64,000 nt of DNA from Acorus gramineus (lineage: Eukaryota; Streptophyta; Magnoliopsida; Acorales; Acoraceae). Shown piece by piece: positions 34,375 through 45,688 of the stretch. The first letter of the stretch is position 1. Each line of letters begins with the position of its first letter. The position numbers and the translations under genes are program-made. Under the pieces are notes generated by a model. It was not told where the DNA came from. It saw only the letters and a program-made list of their open reading frames with translations, and ran no database searches. The stretch lies in NCBI GenBank assembly GCA_030737835.1, contig CM060851.1:6301635-6365634 (forward strand), written 5' to 3'.

Positions 34375-34772
34375 TGTTGGAGATATGGATGAACAATTAA
34401 AGATAAGGATTAGTATCCACTATTTTGAAAAGTAGTTATTGTGATTCAAATTAATTTAACTATTTGTTACGAAGTGGGACACATTTTCTATTCATCCTAG
34501 GATTTGATTGTGATTCTAATTCTGTTACAGTAACTAGAATCCGTAATGAGTGATTCCATAAAGATCTCATTACTGAGATTTGACTCTCCTCTTATCATAT
34601 AAATGGGATTGGATCCCATTAGATATCCGAAGTCAAGAGAAGCAAAAGAGAGGAAGTCAAATATTTTCTTTCACAGAAGAAGAATAGTAGTGACAGATCG
34701 TGATTGACTTCCAATCATTCAGATTAAATATGTGGATCCATAAATCTTCGATCCTGTGAATTTAGTCTAACA
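34375..34772 (+). repeat. Copia 5' LTR (398 bp)
   Basis: Starts TGTTGGAGATATGG and ends AGTCTAACA. A CATATAAATGGG stretch near 34597 is a likely TATA box. It lacks about 35 bases present in the 3' LTR near 41253-41285. Around 34500-34538 it has sequence that does not match the 3' LTR. Confidence 0.93.
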
Positions 34773-34774
34773 AT

Positions 34775-34786
34775 TGGTATCAGAGC
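34775..34786 (+). other. Copia primer binding site
   Basis: TGGTATCAGAGC, complementary to the 3' end of initiator methionine tRNA, two bases after the 5' LTR. This is the standard minus-strand primer site of plant copia elements. Confidence 0.93.
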
Positions 34787-36484
34787 ATGGTTATAGAATT
34801 ATTTAATAATATATTTTAATTGTGATATCTAGTTTATTCATCATATATATGTTAAATAATTCATTTGCTTTGAATTATAGATGATATAACATGCATGTCT
34901 TACATGCTAACACTTATATGCTTATCTCATGCATATGTATATTTAAATGAACCTTGTTCATATATTCTGTGTATGATTTACAGTAGAGGCCGATTGGTTA
35001 TGATCATCTCTTCTATTTGGATTTAATTATTTGATTTTATTTATTTTAATCGGCATGTCAATCGGGATTCTTAAACCTTGTATGACATTTATGTTATTGT
35101 TTTAATGAAGGGTTAAATGAATGCCAATTAAATAAATAAATAAATTAAGTTTGTTATGAATGGGTATGCAAAAGGATTTAAGATTTACATCTTTTGAATG
35201 GAATAAATGTTATCTTCATTTGATTGATGTAGTTATTATCCATATCTTATGTTAGATTATAAAGTTATCTTTAATCTAATCAGATATCTATGAGATCTAT
35301 TAAGATATGGTTATGAATTTAAATTTTAAAAGTTTGTTATTTCATTAACCAATAAAGATGATCTCAAGATTTACAAATCTCATGATAATGACAGTTTTGC
35401 AAAAGAAACCCTGATATTTTGTGATTTCAGGATAAAGACACTTTTGTAAAAAGAACCCTGAAGTTCTATAAATAATATAGAATTCTGGATAATGGCACTT
35501 TTGCAAACAGAACCCTGATATTCGGTAAAATTAAATTTTAGTCCCTGATTTCTATGAAAATTATTATTCACATTTTATTAAGGGAATCAAAATAATTAGT
35601 TTGTTAATATACCATTAATGTTTAGATTTTCGGATGAATTTTAAACTCTACAAATATCATGTTAATTATTTGTATGATTTAATTATTTTGGTATTTTGAC
35701 ATGCATGTTATATGGTATGACATTTTTTTTAATTAACATGCTTAAAGTAAAAGTTGTCATTACATTATGATGATTTAATTCATACTTTAATATTTATGAG
35801 CACGCCAAAGCGGCCTTAGATGTTAAAATTATTGAATTAATCATATAAAGTTAGTAATGACGATCTTATTGCATTTTATAAACCGACACATAGGTCAATC
35901 CCAAAGGAGGGCCAATGTGATTTAGGTATAAAATGGAATAGAATAGTAGCAAACCTACATTCTATGTACCCAGGAGTCTATGGCTTGCCCAAAGGTGTCA
36001 AGACTCTTCGTTACTGAGACGTAGGATATACCACTAGTTCTACATGTAGGGTGCATTTGGTTGCGCGATTGCGCTGCGATTGCGATTGCAGGAAGCTGCG
36101 TTTACAATCATGTAACCAAACAGTTTTACTGTAGCAGCTTCCTGCACACAGATTTCAGGTAAATAGTGTCTAAAAGCTGCGATTTCAGAAAGCTGAGAAA
36201 GTGAGCTTCTTGCAGAATCAGTTTTGGAATCGTAGATTCCTGCAGAATCAGTTTTGCAATCGCGCAACCAAACACACCCGTAGAATCTTTTCTACCTAAA
36301 TGAGTGTAGGTTTAATTGCGGTTGTAAACTCAATCCCAAAGGAGGGGTTTATGATGTCGCTACTTAACCACTCAACCAAATAAGTATATTTAAGGTTACC
36401 ATATACATATTTGGAATTTATTGCATAATTTGGAATATATGCATTAAGACATTATGTTGATTTAATATCTGATGTGAGTCAATA
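34787..36484 (+). other. Copia untranslated leader, with MITE insertion
   Basis: A 1.7-kb AT-rich leader between primer site and gag. It includes a MITE (36049-36279), and it holds short repeated phrases (AAACCCTGA/ACAGAACCCTGA near 35400-35520). No coding sequence was recognised. Confidence 0.65.
36049..36279. mobile_element. MITE, Tourist/PIF-Harbinger-like, copy 2 (GTA duplication)
   Basis: A 231-bp element, the same family as 18881-19109 (GGGTGCATTTGGTTGCG termini and shared interior). It is flanked by GTA on both sides (36046-36048, 36280-36282). It sits in the copia leader, so it arrived after the retrotransposon. Confidence 0.82.
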
Positions 36485-37373
36485 TTGTCATTTTCAACAA
36501 TTTCTCCTACTTTTGTTTCAAGTAATAACAGCAATATTCCTATCCTCAATGGATCAAACTTTTACTCAATGGAAGGAACAAATCAATTTAACATTAGGGT
36601 GGATGGATATGGATCTTGCATTGACGGAGGACAAACCTGCTCCCCTCAATGCAGAGAGCACGCAAGAAGAAAATGCCAAATATGAGAAATGGGAACACTC
36701 AAATCGGCAAGCTCTTTTGCTGATGAAAGCGTATGTGGGAAAAAACATTCGGGGATCTATCCCTCAGTGTGACACAACCAAATCTTATTTGGAAAATGTG
36801 GAGAAACAATTTGTTAGCTCCAATAAAGCCTTGGCCAGCACCCTAATGAACAAATTGTCCTCCATGAAGTATAAAGGATCCGGAGCCATTCGTGAACACA
36901 TAATGCAAATGCGAGATCTAGTTGCTCAATTAAACACACTTGAAGTAACCATTTCTGATTCCTTCTTGGTGCACTTTGTTCTCAACTCTTTACCGCCTCA
37001 ATATGGTCCATTCAAAATTTCCTACAACACACATAAGGAAGATTGGTCAATCAATGAACTTCTGACCATGTGTGTGCAAGAGGAAGAGAGGCTAAAGCAA
37101 GAGAATATGGAGAATGTTAATTTAACTTCTCATGTGGAGAACAAGTATACTGGAAAAGGAAAAGGTGTCTCTTTCAAGAAGAAGTCAAAGAAAGCTTCAA
37201 CTATTCAGAACCAAGTTGGAAGCTTAAGCTCTAGTTTCATTCCGAATCAAACTGGAAAACCAGTGATAAAATGCTTCTTTTGCAAGAAGAAAAGACACAT
37301 GAGGAAGGACTGTCAGAAATATCAGAAATGGCTTGCCAAGAAAGGGTTTTCTGTCCCAAAGGACTCCAACTGA
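36485..37373 (+). pseudogene. Copia gag (capsid/nucleocapsid), frameshifted near the start
   Basis: The N-terminal start (MSFSTISPTFVSSN) and the body (from WKEQINL on) lie in different frames, indicating a one-base change near 36565. The body shows the UBN2-type gag fold and a zinc knuckle of pattern C-x2-C-x4-H-x4-C near 37274-37315. It stops at 37373, where an active element would read on into protease. The protein would package element RNA. Confidence 0.85.
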
Positions 37374-37837
37374 GAGTGAACGATGCATCATCAGGAAATG
37401 GGATGCGTTCACGCGTGGAGGCTATAGGAACCTTTAGATTGATCTTAGACAGTAGTTTTGTTTTAGACCTTGAGAACACTTTCTTTATTCCCAGTTATTC
37501 CCGTAATTTGATTTCTGTTGCTAGACTGGATCGTATTGGTTTCTCATTTAATTTCAATAATTGTGGTTTGTCTATTTCCCATAATTCCCAATTAGTTGGT
37601 TCTGGAATTCTTGTGGATGGTTTATACAGACTGCATCTTGATAATTCCTATCAGCAATCCCTTTTAACCTTGCATAGAAATGTTGGCACTAAGCGTGGAA
37701 GAATAGATGAAACATCATCCATGCTTTGGCATAAAAGATTAGGCCATGTCTCAGAAGAGAGAATCCGGAGATTAGTCAAAGAGGATATACTATCTTCACT
37801 GATTTCTTTGATTTTGGGACATGTGTGGACTGCATAA
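37374..37837 (+). pseudogene. Copia protease remnant and pre-integrase region
   Basis: This frame begins downstream of where the aspartic protease active site should be; no D-S/T-G catalytic triad is present. It then reads the FRLILDS...NLISVARLD segment and the [13 protein letters not shown] zinc-binding pre-integrase motif before a frame change near 37800-37837. An internal deletion of the protease is the simplest explanation. Confidence 0.8.
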
Positions 37838-39123
37838 AGGGAAAGAAGCCCAAAACCTATAAAAGAAATGCCATAAGGAGTAATAGAACATTAGAATTAA
37901 TCCATACAGATATTTGTGGTCCTTTTCCTTCTTGTATAAGTGGCGAAAGATACTTCATCACATTCACTGATGACCACTCAAGATATGGTTATATCTACAT
38001 GCTCTCTGAGAAATCAGAAGCAATCAATGCCTTTAAAGGTTTCAAGGCAGAGGTAGAAAACCAACAAAATAAAAGAATCAAAGTGGTAAGGTCAGATAGG
38101 GGTGGTGAGTATTATGGTAGACACACTGAAGCTGGAAGAGCTATAGGTCCATTTGGTAGGTTCCTTGAAGGATGTGGAATTCAAGCACAATATTCCATGC
38201 CAGGCAGACCTAATCAAAATGGTGTTGTCGAAAGAAGGAATCGCACTCTTTTGGACATGGTTCGGAGTATGATTAGTAATTCTTCACTTCCTTTGTTCTT
38301 GTGGAGTGAGGCCTTAAAGACTGCTATTTATTTGTTAAACAGGATTCCTTCGAAGGCTGTACCAAAAACACCTTTTGAAATATGGACAGGAAGGAAACCT
38401 AGTTTAAATCACCTACATACGTGGGGTTGTCAGGCAGAGGCTAGGTTATATAATCCACATGAAAGGAAATTAGATTCTAGGACAGTAAGTGCATATTTTA
38501 TTGGATATCCGGAAAGATCCAAAGGATATAAATTTTACTGTCCTTCACTCCAAACCAGAAAAACTGAAACTGACGTAGCAAAATTTTTTGAGGATGACTT
38601 AATCAGTGGGAGCGTGGAACCTCGAAACATTGTATTCGAGGAGATAATAGAAATGACACCTGATGTTGTTGATAGTTTGATGGTTCCATATCCAGTAATT
38701 CAACAACGAATTGTGGAACCACAACCTATTGTTCAAGATCCACCTCACCAAGAACCTGAACCGGTAGATGAAATTTCTCCTCCAGTTCAAGAGGAAATTC
38801 AAATACTATTAAGAAGGTCTTCAAGAGAAAGAAGGAAAGCTATATCAGATGTATATGTTGTGTATCTACATGAAGGCCATGATTTAGAAGATCCTATTTC
38901 ATTTTCACAAGCCATAAATAGTAGATATTCATCTAAGTGGTACAATGCTATGAAAGAAGAGTTAAATTCTATGCAAAATAACAATGTCTGGGATCTTGTT
39001 GAGTTGCCTGAAGGAGTTAAACCCGTTGGGTGCAAATGGGTCTACAAGACCAAAAGGGACTCTAAAGGCAACATAGAGAGGCATAAAGCCAGCCTTGTAG
39101 CAAAAGGTTTCCACTCAAATTGA
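37825..39123 (+). pseudogene. Copia integrase and N-terminal reverse transcriptase
   Basis: Integrase catalytic acidic residues are visible in [16 protein letters not shown] and [10 protein letters not shown], with the [14 protein letters not shown] motif after them. From about 38890 the start of reverse transcriptase appears ([27 protein letters not shown]). The frame breaks at about 39113-39123 by a small indel. Confidence 0.88.
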
Positions 39124-40474
39124 AGGCATCGACTATACAGAGACCTTCTCTCCAGTCTCTCAGAAGGACTCCCTTAGAATTATTATGGCATTGGTAGCTC
39201 ATTTTGATTTAGAGCTTCACCAAATGGATGTGAAAACAACATTTTTAAATGGAGATCTTTATGAGGAGTCATATATGGATCAACCTGAAGGCTTCTCGCA
39301 AAAAGACAAGGAACATCTAGTATGCAAATTAAGGAAGTCGATATATGGACTTAAACAAGCCTCCCGACAGTGGTACCTCAAATTCAATGAGGTAATTATG
39401 ACCTATGGTTTTAAGGAAAACATTGTTGATCAATGTATATATCTCAAGGTCAGTGGGAGCAAGTTTATATTTCTGGTTCTGTATGTCGATGACATCCTGC
39501 TTGCTAGTAATGATTTAGGGTTACTTCATGACACTAAGAACTTTCTTAGCCAAAATTTTGAGATGAAGGATATGGGTGAAGCCTCCTATGTTTTAGGCAT
39601 AGAGATTCACAGAGATAGATCTAAGTATTTACTTGGACTATCTCAAAGGACCTACATCGCTAAAGTGCTTGAGAGGTTCGGCATGAGTAACTGTAAACCT
39701 TGTGTGGCTCCTATCCAAAAGGGTGACAAATTCAGTAAAGCTCAATATCCGAGGAATAAATTTGAAACTTTAAAGATGGAGAAAATTCTTTATGCTTCCA
39801 CTGTTGGCAGCCTGATGTATGCTCAAACATGCACTCGTCCTGACATTGCCTATGTAGTTGGATTACTTGGAAGGTATCAAAGTAATACAGGCATGGAGCA
39901 TTGGAAGGCAGCCAAAAAGATTATGAGGTATCTTCAAGGGACGAAAGAACACATGCTCACATATAGAAGATCAGATAATCTTGAACTCATTGGGTACTCC
40001 GAGTCTGATTATGCTGGATGCTCCGATGACTGTAAATCAACATCTGGATATGTCTTCATGCTTGGTGGTAGTGTTGTTTCATGGAAGAATGAGAAGCCAA
40101 AGGCGACCGCTTCCTCTACTATGCACACAGAGTATATGGTTTGTCACATAGCCACATCTCAAGCATTAGCATTAAAGAATTTTGTCACAGAACTTCAAGT
40201 GGTAGAGTCCATCTCAAGACCAATAAAGATTTATTGTGACAACTCAGCTGCTGTCCTTTCGCTAACAACAGAAAGATATACATACAAGGGCCTTAAGCAC
40301 ATTAAGGTCAAGTATTATATTGTTAAAGAAAGGATTGATAAGGGCTACATATTGATTGATCATATTAGCACCGACATGATACTTGCAGATCCTATGACTA
40401 AAGGGCTAGCACCTACATTGTATAAGGAACATGTAGAACATATGGGTCTCATTTCAGATTGGAGCTTGGTGTAA
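39121..40474 (+). pseudogene. Copia reverse transcriptase and RNase H
   Basis: Contains HQMDVKTTFLNGDL, the catalytic YVDDILLA near 39483-39506, the SLMYAQTCTRPD motif and an RNase H domain with SESDYAGC and YCDNSAA. It ends at 40474, about 430 bases before the polypurine tract. Apart from the frame break at its start it is open throughout. Confidence 0.9.
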
Positions 40475-40913
40475 TTTTCAACATTTTATGGTTGTACTTT
40501 GGTTTATTTATGAATAACATTCATTTTGTCTTTTAACACATTGTGTTAATCAAGTAAATGTCCGTGTGGACAATAAAGAGAGCCGTGTAAAAGGCATTTG
40601 GTTATAGCCTTTTCATTTGGTAGACATAAAGTTTTGTCTAAATAAAGGTACTTGGTTTAAAGGATAAAATGATATTGTAATTATGGAAGGGACTACTCTA
40701 CTATAATGCAGTAGAACCGTCATAGTTCTTGTCATTGATTCCCTTGAATTGAGTTAAAGATACATAATTATTGGAATCATTTTTCAAAGCGCGCGCATTC
40801 TTGTTTTTCAAATTTGATCAATTCTGTACATCAAGTTTATTATTATATTATATATTTTTTTATAAAATATTCTTTTTAAAGAGGACGTGTGTTATATGGG
40901 TCAAGTGGGAGAA

Positions 40914-41384
40914 TGTTGGAGATATGGATGAACAATTAAATATAAGGATTAGTATCCCACTATTTTGAAAAGTAGTTATTGTGATTAAAATTACTTTGAC
41001 TATTTGTTACGAAGTGAGACACATTTTCTATTCATCCTAATCTCTCACTTAAAGTGGCTCACACATCACACGGTTGAGAAGTACTTGATACTACCCACAT
41101 CCTGTGATTAAGTGGGAGGAATCCGTAATAGGTGTGATTCCATAAAGATCTCATTACTGAGATTTGGCCCCCTTCTTAGCATATAAAAGGGATTGGATCC
41201 CATTAGATATCCTAAGTCTAGAAAAGCTAAAGAGAGGAAGTCAAATCTTTTCTTTAACCCTTTTATTTTTTCAGGCTCTAAAAGACAGAAGAAGAATAGT
41301 AGAGACAGATCGTGATCGACCTCCAATCATTCAGATTAAATATGTCGATCCGTAAGTCTTCGATCCTGTGAATTTAGTCTAACA
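40914..41384 (+). repeat. Copia 3' LTR (471 bp)
   Basis: Starts TGTTGGAGATATGG and ends AGTCTAACA, like the 5' LTR. It is 73 bp longer owing to a differing block at about 41041-41110 and an extra segment at about 41253-41285. Confidence 0.93.
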
Positions 41385-41959
41385 TTGCATAGATACATTC
41401 ATAGAAAATGTTAAAAATTTCTATTGACACATAATTAATTAAAGTGAATATATGTTTTATTAATTTTCTCTTGACACGTATAAGCTTAGAATTGTGGCTT
41501 AAAAAAAAAAAAAAAAAACTAGGTGTAATAGGACTCATGAATTCAATCTATGATTCAAAACATCTCACATTTTTTTTGAGGTATAACCATTCATTGCATA
41601 CACACAACCACAACAACTTTTTAGAAAAACGTCACCGAAGTGGATAACAAAATCTGATTAAACATAATAGTACACTATAGATATCGTCCAAAGTCATTCT
41701 AGCCTGTGCTATTTTGTAAGGTCTATAAATAAAAATAAAAAGAGAGAAGAATCTATCCCTTAAATTAAATAGGTCGATCGTACAACACGACAACCAAACA
41801 AAAGAAGAAGAAAAAAGAAAGGTCAAGACATCAAACGTCGCGCCACTGCACCGACACCACCACTTCCCGACATCATGACCTGTACGCACACGCACCGTAA
41901 CCTGCGCAAAAGAAGAATATAATCCGTAAAAATCACAAGGAAACCCAAAAATCTTGGTT
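41385..41959. other. Intergenic, possible GH17 3' UTR
   Basis: Sequence between the copia element and the GH17 stop codon. It includes an 18-A run near 41501-41518. No gene seen. Confidence 0.45.
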
Positions 41960-44269
41960 TTACTTTCGTCCCAAGCAAAAGCGCGTACTCGGATCGACGG
42001 TCGTGATGAGGCCGGTTTTGGCGAAGTCGCAGTCGAAGTCGTTGCGGCCGGAGATCTGGTAGTAGGAGTTCATGGCGTAGGAGGCGTGGGAGAGGAGCGT
42101 GTCGGGTTGGTAACACGCGCCCCCTGATTGTATGGACTTGCAGTCCGCGCCGTGTGCGCACGCGTAATCTATGTTTGACTGCAGATCGCCCGCGCTCGCG
42201 TCACCCCTCGCCACGCACCACTTCTTTCCGCCTTTCGGTGCTGGTGTCGGTGTTGGTGTCGTTGTAGGTGTCGGTCCCCCCTGCAAACCAAGACACGAAG
42301 ATGCACGTGGTGTGATCAAAATCAATGTTTTAAACGATTCATTGAACCTCAAAAACGAAGATAATAAATAATCTTATCATTTCATAATTTTCAGATTTTA
42401 TTATTCTTTAGAATTTTATATAAAAAAATGAGATGTTCAAGCCTTATGCAGCCCTAATTTCTCTATTAAAGTCCTCTAACGGTTTTTGTTTTCAAATTAT
42501 AATTTTTTTTTTCATTTTGATTTTTTTTTTTTATGATATAAACACACAATGATTTATATTAGCGCTATCATTAGTTGATACACTCACAATGATTTTATAT
42601 AAACACACAATGATTTTATAGTCTTATGTATAAGGTTATAAAATCAATTATAAAACAGAGTGAGGGTATCAACCGCTTTTTTATATAACATCTATTATAA
42701 AAATTCTAAATTTTTATTAAATTTAATATTTTAATAAAAAATTAAATCAAACTCAAGGAAATGAATTTAATAATATTTTCACATGGCATTCAAATTAAAT
42801 TATGTATTAATAAAACAATTCAACTAATTTTTATTGGAAGACATTGTTTTGGATTTTGTAACGTTAAATGAATGTACAACACCCAAAAAAAATTGATTCA
42901 AAAATCTCTTTTTGGTTTTCATTTCAGATATTATTGTTTTATTTATTCTACAATTTATGAACAGACTGTGTTTTCAAAAACCACCGGTTCAGAATCCCCT
43001 TCTACACTCATCCGGTCCGGAATTAAACCGGATCCGGTTTTCAAAACATTGGTCAAAACTTATTTTGACCACGACCAGAATTCAAATTCGAATAGCGAAC
43101 AGAAAGGTCCCAAAAACCATAAAAAATCACGAAAACGCCACCCCCACCACCCATCAACAATGGCAACCCCGTAATTCAACCAAAAACCAAAACCCAAAAG
43201 AGAGAAAGCGAAAAATAACACTCACCCCGGAAGCCTCTCGGAGGACCCCGACGTCGTAAACCGGTGTCAGATCCGGCTTAAAAAGCCCGAAATTCCTCTC
43301 CGACGTCGACGGCTTCAGATTTTCGTTGAAGAGAGCGAAAATGTAGGTCTCGAACCTCCGATTCGGCATCAATGGAGTCCCCCTCCCGGAGCTGACGTGG
43401 CGGATCAGGTTCCCGTTGTACGACATCGCGTTCTCGACGTTCACGGCCGTCTGATCCGGATCCCCCGCCGACGGCCACCCGGTCTCGGCGACGACGATGT
43501 CGACGTCGCCGTAGCCGAGTCGCTTCATCGCCGTGTAGACGGCGTCCATCTGCGCGTCGAACATGTTCGTGTAATTTATGCCGGTGACGGCGTCGAAGAC
43601 GCCGGGGTTCGGCTTGAATAGGGCGTAATTTAGGGTTTTGGGGGCGAATCCGAAGTAGGGGTAGGGGTTGATGAGGAAGGGCGTCTTCGTCTTGCGGTGG
43701 TAGTCGAGGATCGGACCGATGATCGCGCGGTCGTAGCCGCGGCGGAATCGGCCGGAGGAGGGGGGTTCGGAGACGGAGAGGATGCCGAGGGAGTGGGGGG
43801 TGGAGACCTGAATGTGGAGGCCGGCGGCGGAGATCGCGGCGGAGAGGGACCGCATCGAGCGGAGGAGGAGGGAGATCAGGACGCGGTCGCCGGTGGCGAG
43901 GATCTCGTTGCCGACCGCGACGCGGGTGATGTTGGTGGCGGGGACGAAGGGGATGAGGTTGGCGGAGACCCAGGCGGAGGCAGCGGAGGGGGAGCGGGCG
44001 AGGGCGGGGATGTCGCCGTTGGCGGCGGTGACGGTGACGGCGATTCCAGTGCCGGCGAAGGCGCGGAGGAGGGCGGGGTCCGGGGAGAAGAGCTTGACGC
44101 GGTCGATGTAGGTGCGTTGTTTGAGGAACGCCGCCACCTGAGGCGGAGGGGGGAGGTTGTCGGCGAGGGTACCGTAGTTGACGCCGATGGAGAGGGCGGT
44201 GGAGGCGGCGGAGGCGATCGTGAGGAGGACGAGGAGGAGAGGTTTTGTGAGGGGTTTAAAAGTGATCAT
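41960..44269 (-). CDS. Glucan endo-1,3-beta-glucosidase, GH17 with C-terminal X8 domain
   Basis: A secreted beta-1,3-glucanase acting on callose in the wall or at plasmodesmata. There are two exons, 44269-43226 and 42280-41960, joined in phase by GGG|GTGAGT and GCAG, giving 454 residues. The start at 44269 gives a signal peptide of about 26 residues (leucine-rich core LLLVLL). The GH17 barrel runs from about IGVNYG (28) to 346, with the acid/base Glu122 in VGNE and the nucleophile Glu262 in ETGWPS. A Thr/Pro linker (about 350-364) leads to an X8 (CBM43) domain with six cysteines that binds beta-1,3-glucan. Most X8-bearing paralogues end in a GPI signal. This one stops at FCLGRK with no hydrophobic tail, so a soluble apoplastic form is likely. 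Exon 1 is far more GC-rich than its flanks. An upstream in-frame methionine at 44449 is unlikely because it would bury the signal peptide. Confidence 0.93.
42281..43225 (-). other. GH17 intron, 945 bp
   Basis: AT-rich intron separating the catalytic and X8 parts. The middle (about 42425-42670) has repeated CACACAATGATTT words and resembles transposon sequence, but no element can be delimited. Confidence 0.6.
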
Positions 44270-44324
44270 TTTTGTGTGATTCTGATTTTTTTTTCTAGAG
44301 TTGAATTGATCGGGGGTTTGTAGG

Positions 44325-44332
44325 TTTATATA
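44325..44332 (-). promoter_or_regulatory. TATA box of the GH17 gene
   Basis: TATATAAA on the minus strand, 56-63 bases upstream of the ATG at 44269. The usual spacing would put the start of transcription near 44295-44300 and leave a leader of only about 30 bases. Confidence 0.6.
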
Positions 44333-45688
44333 GGTGGAGGGGGGAGGGATCATCGACCGTACATTTGTAGTGTTTGGATGAGATCGTGACCGTTCGTTGT
44401 GTCGGTTTCGTGTTTGAAAAAAAATTGACGCGTCAATTTGGCAGTTCATCGACGGTCTAAGATTTCATCGTACACAGAGATAATGTTATTGGATGGCTAT
44501 CTGCAGCTGGCGGAGGCAGAGACGATTTTAACTTGGGTTGCTTTATAATGCTGAGGGTTTCCTCGAACCATAGTTTTATTATTCACGTGTAGGAGCCGAT
44601 GTGGAAACCGGTTGAATGGATTTTTTCTTTTATAAAAAAATAAACAAAAGTTAAGAATGTTCAAATGATTCTGAAAAAAAATATTTAATTAAATTTATTT
44701 TAACATTTAATAAAAAGTTTTATTTGTAAAACAAATAAAATGAGTTTCTTAATAATCAAATTTTATTAAATTATACAAAATTATATTTATCAAAAATGAG
44801 TTTTTAAACTGTCCCTTGTGTGTTCTCGTAAAAAAAAATCTCGTTGCATTTTTTTCACTTAATATATTATTTTTTTATAAAATATATGTTTTATTTTTAT
44901 ATAAATAAATATGGTTTATTTCATGAATTTTATATTTAATAAAAAAAAAGAGACTACATGTAAATAGCCTATCTGCCTTTTGTTAGGAGTCAAGGTGTTC
45001 CTCCTTGGATGAGCAAAGAATAACCCATGGGATAACATTGTACCATTAGCAAGCATTGCAGAATTTAAAACATGAAAGAAAGTGGAAATGATGCGCCTCC
45101 ATATATGAACACTGTCGACTTAATCTAGGAAAACATGCTCCCAACTTCCAAGCCTGCTACTTATGATAACATGAATTATTTGCCATCAAGTGATCAGTGA
45201 TGCTAGGATACGTGTATTATTGGCTTGGAAAAAAATCCAAAATTAGTATCATTATAAATTCCGTTGTAGGTTTAATATAAACGTATAATTTTTTTTATTA
45301 ATGTAAACTTATCTATAAAAGCTATTCTCATCCATTTTTTTGGTTTTAAAAGTTCTTTTTGTTGACTTTTAAAATATAAAAACCAAAATTTGAAAATAAA
45401 AGCTGAATTTTAAAAATACCCGTTTAAAACTAGTTTATCTAAAAATTTCTAGGGCTAGGCCCAGCTTTCCATCCTTATCAGGTGCACATTACTACGGTCG
45501 AAGAGTAAAATCACAATTAAGAGGCTCTAACATGCAAACTGCACAACCTGAAGCAACGCACATAAAAATTGTTATAATTAAATTCAATAAATTTATCAGA
45601 TCATACATAAATAATAATAATAAATACATAAAAGGCTTCATACCAGATCATACATCTCTACATACATGCAAGACAGATTACTCAGAAA
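44333..45688. other. Intergenic between GH17 and LST8
   Basis: AT-rich with A/T runs. The part next to 45688 is probably LST8 3' UTR. No gene or delimited element was found. Confidence 0.5.

Larger units (their letters stand above)
34375..41384 (+). mobile_element. Ty1/copia LTR retrotransposon, full length, decayed
   Basis: A complete 7,010-bp element with LTRs 34375-34772 and 40914-41384 and a 5-bp target duplication TTGCA (34370-34374, 41385-41389). It has an initiator-tRNA-Met primer site at 34775-34786 and a polypurine tract AAGTGGGAGAA at 40903-40913. Domain order is gag, integrase, reverse transcriptase, RNase H, which defines copia. Coding regions carry several frameshifts, and the protease active-site region is missing, so this copy cannot move on its own. 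A MITE has inserted in the leader (36049-36279). Confidence 0.96.

Noticed and set aside
43697..44323. 208-codon plus-strand glycine/aspartate-rich open frame
   Set aside because: It is the antisense of the GC-rich GH17 exon 1. The minus strand encodes a complete, conserved protein and the plus frame has no family content.
44270..44449. Upstream in-frame methionine extending the GH17 protein by 60 residues
   Set aside because: The extension overlaps the TATA box and would place the signal peptide internally. The start at 44269 gives a normal secreted protein.
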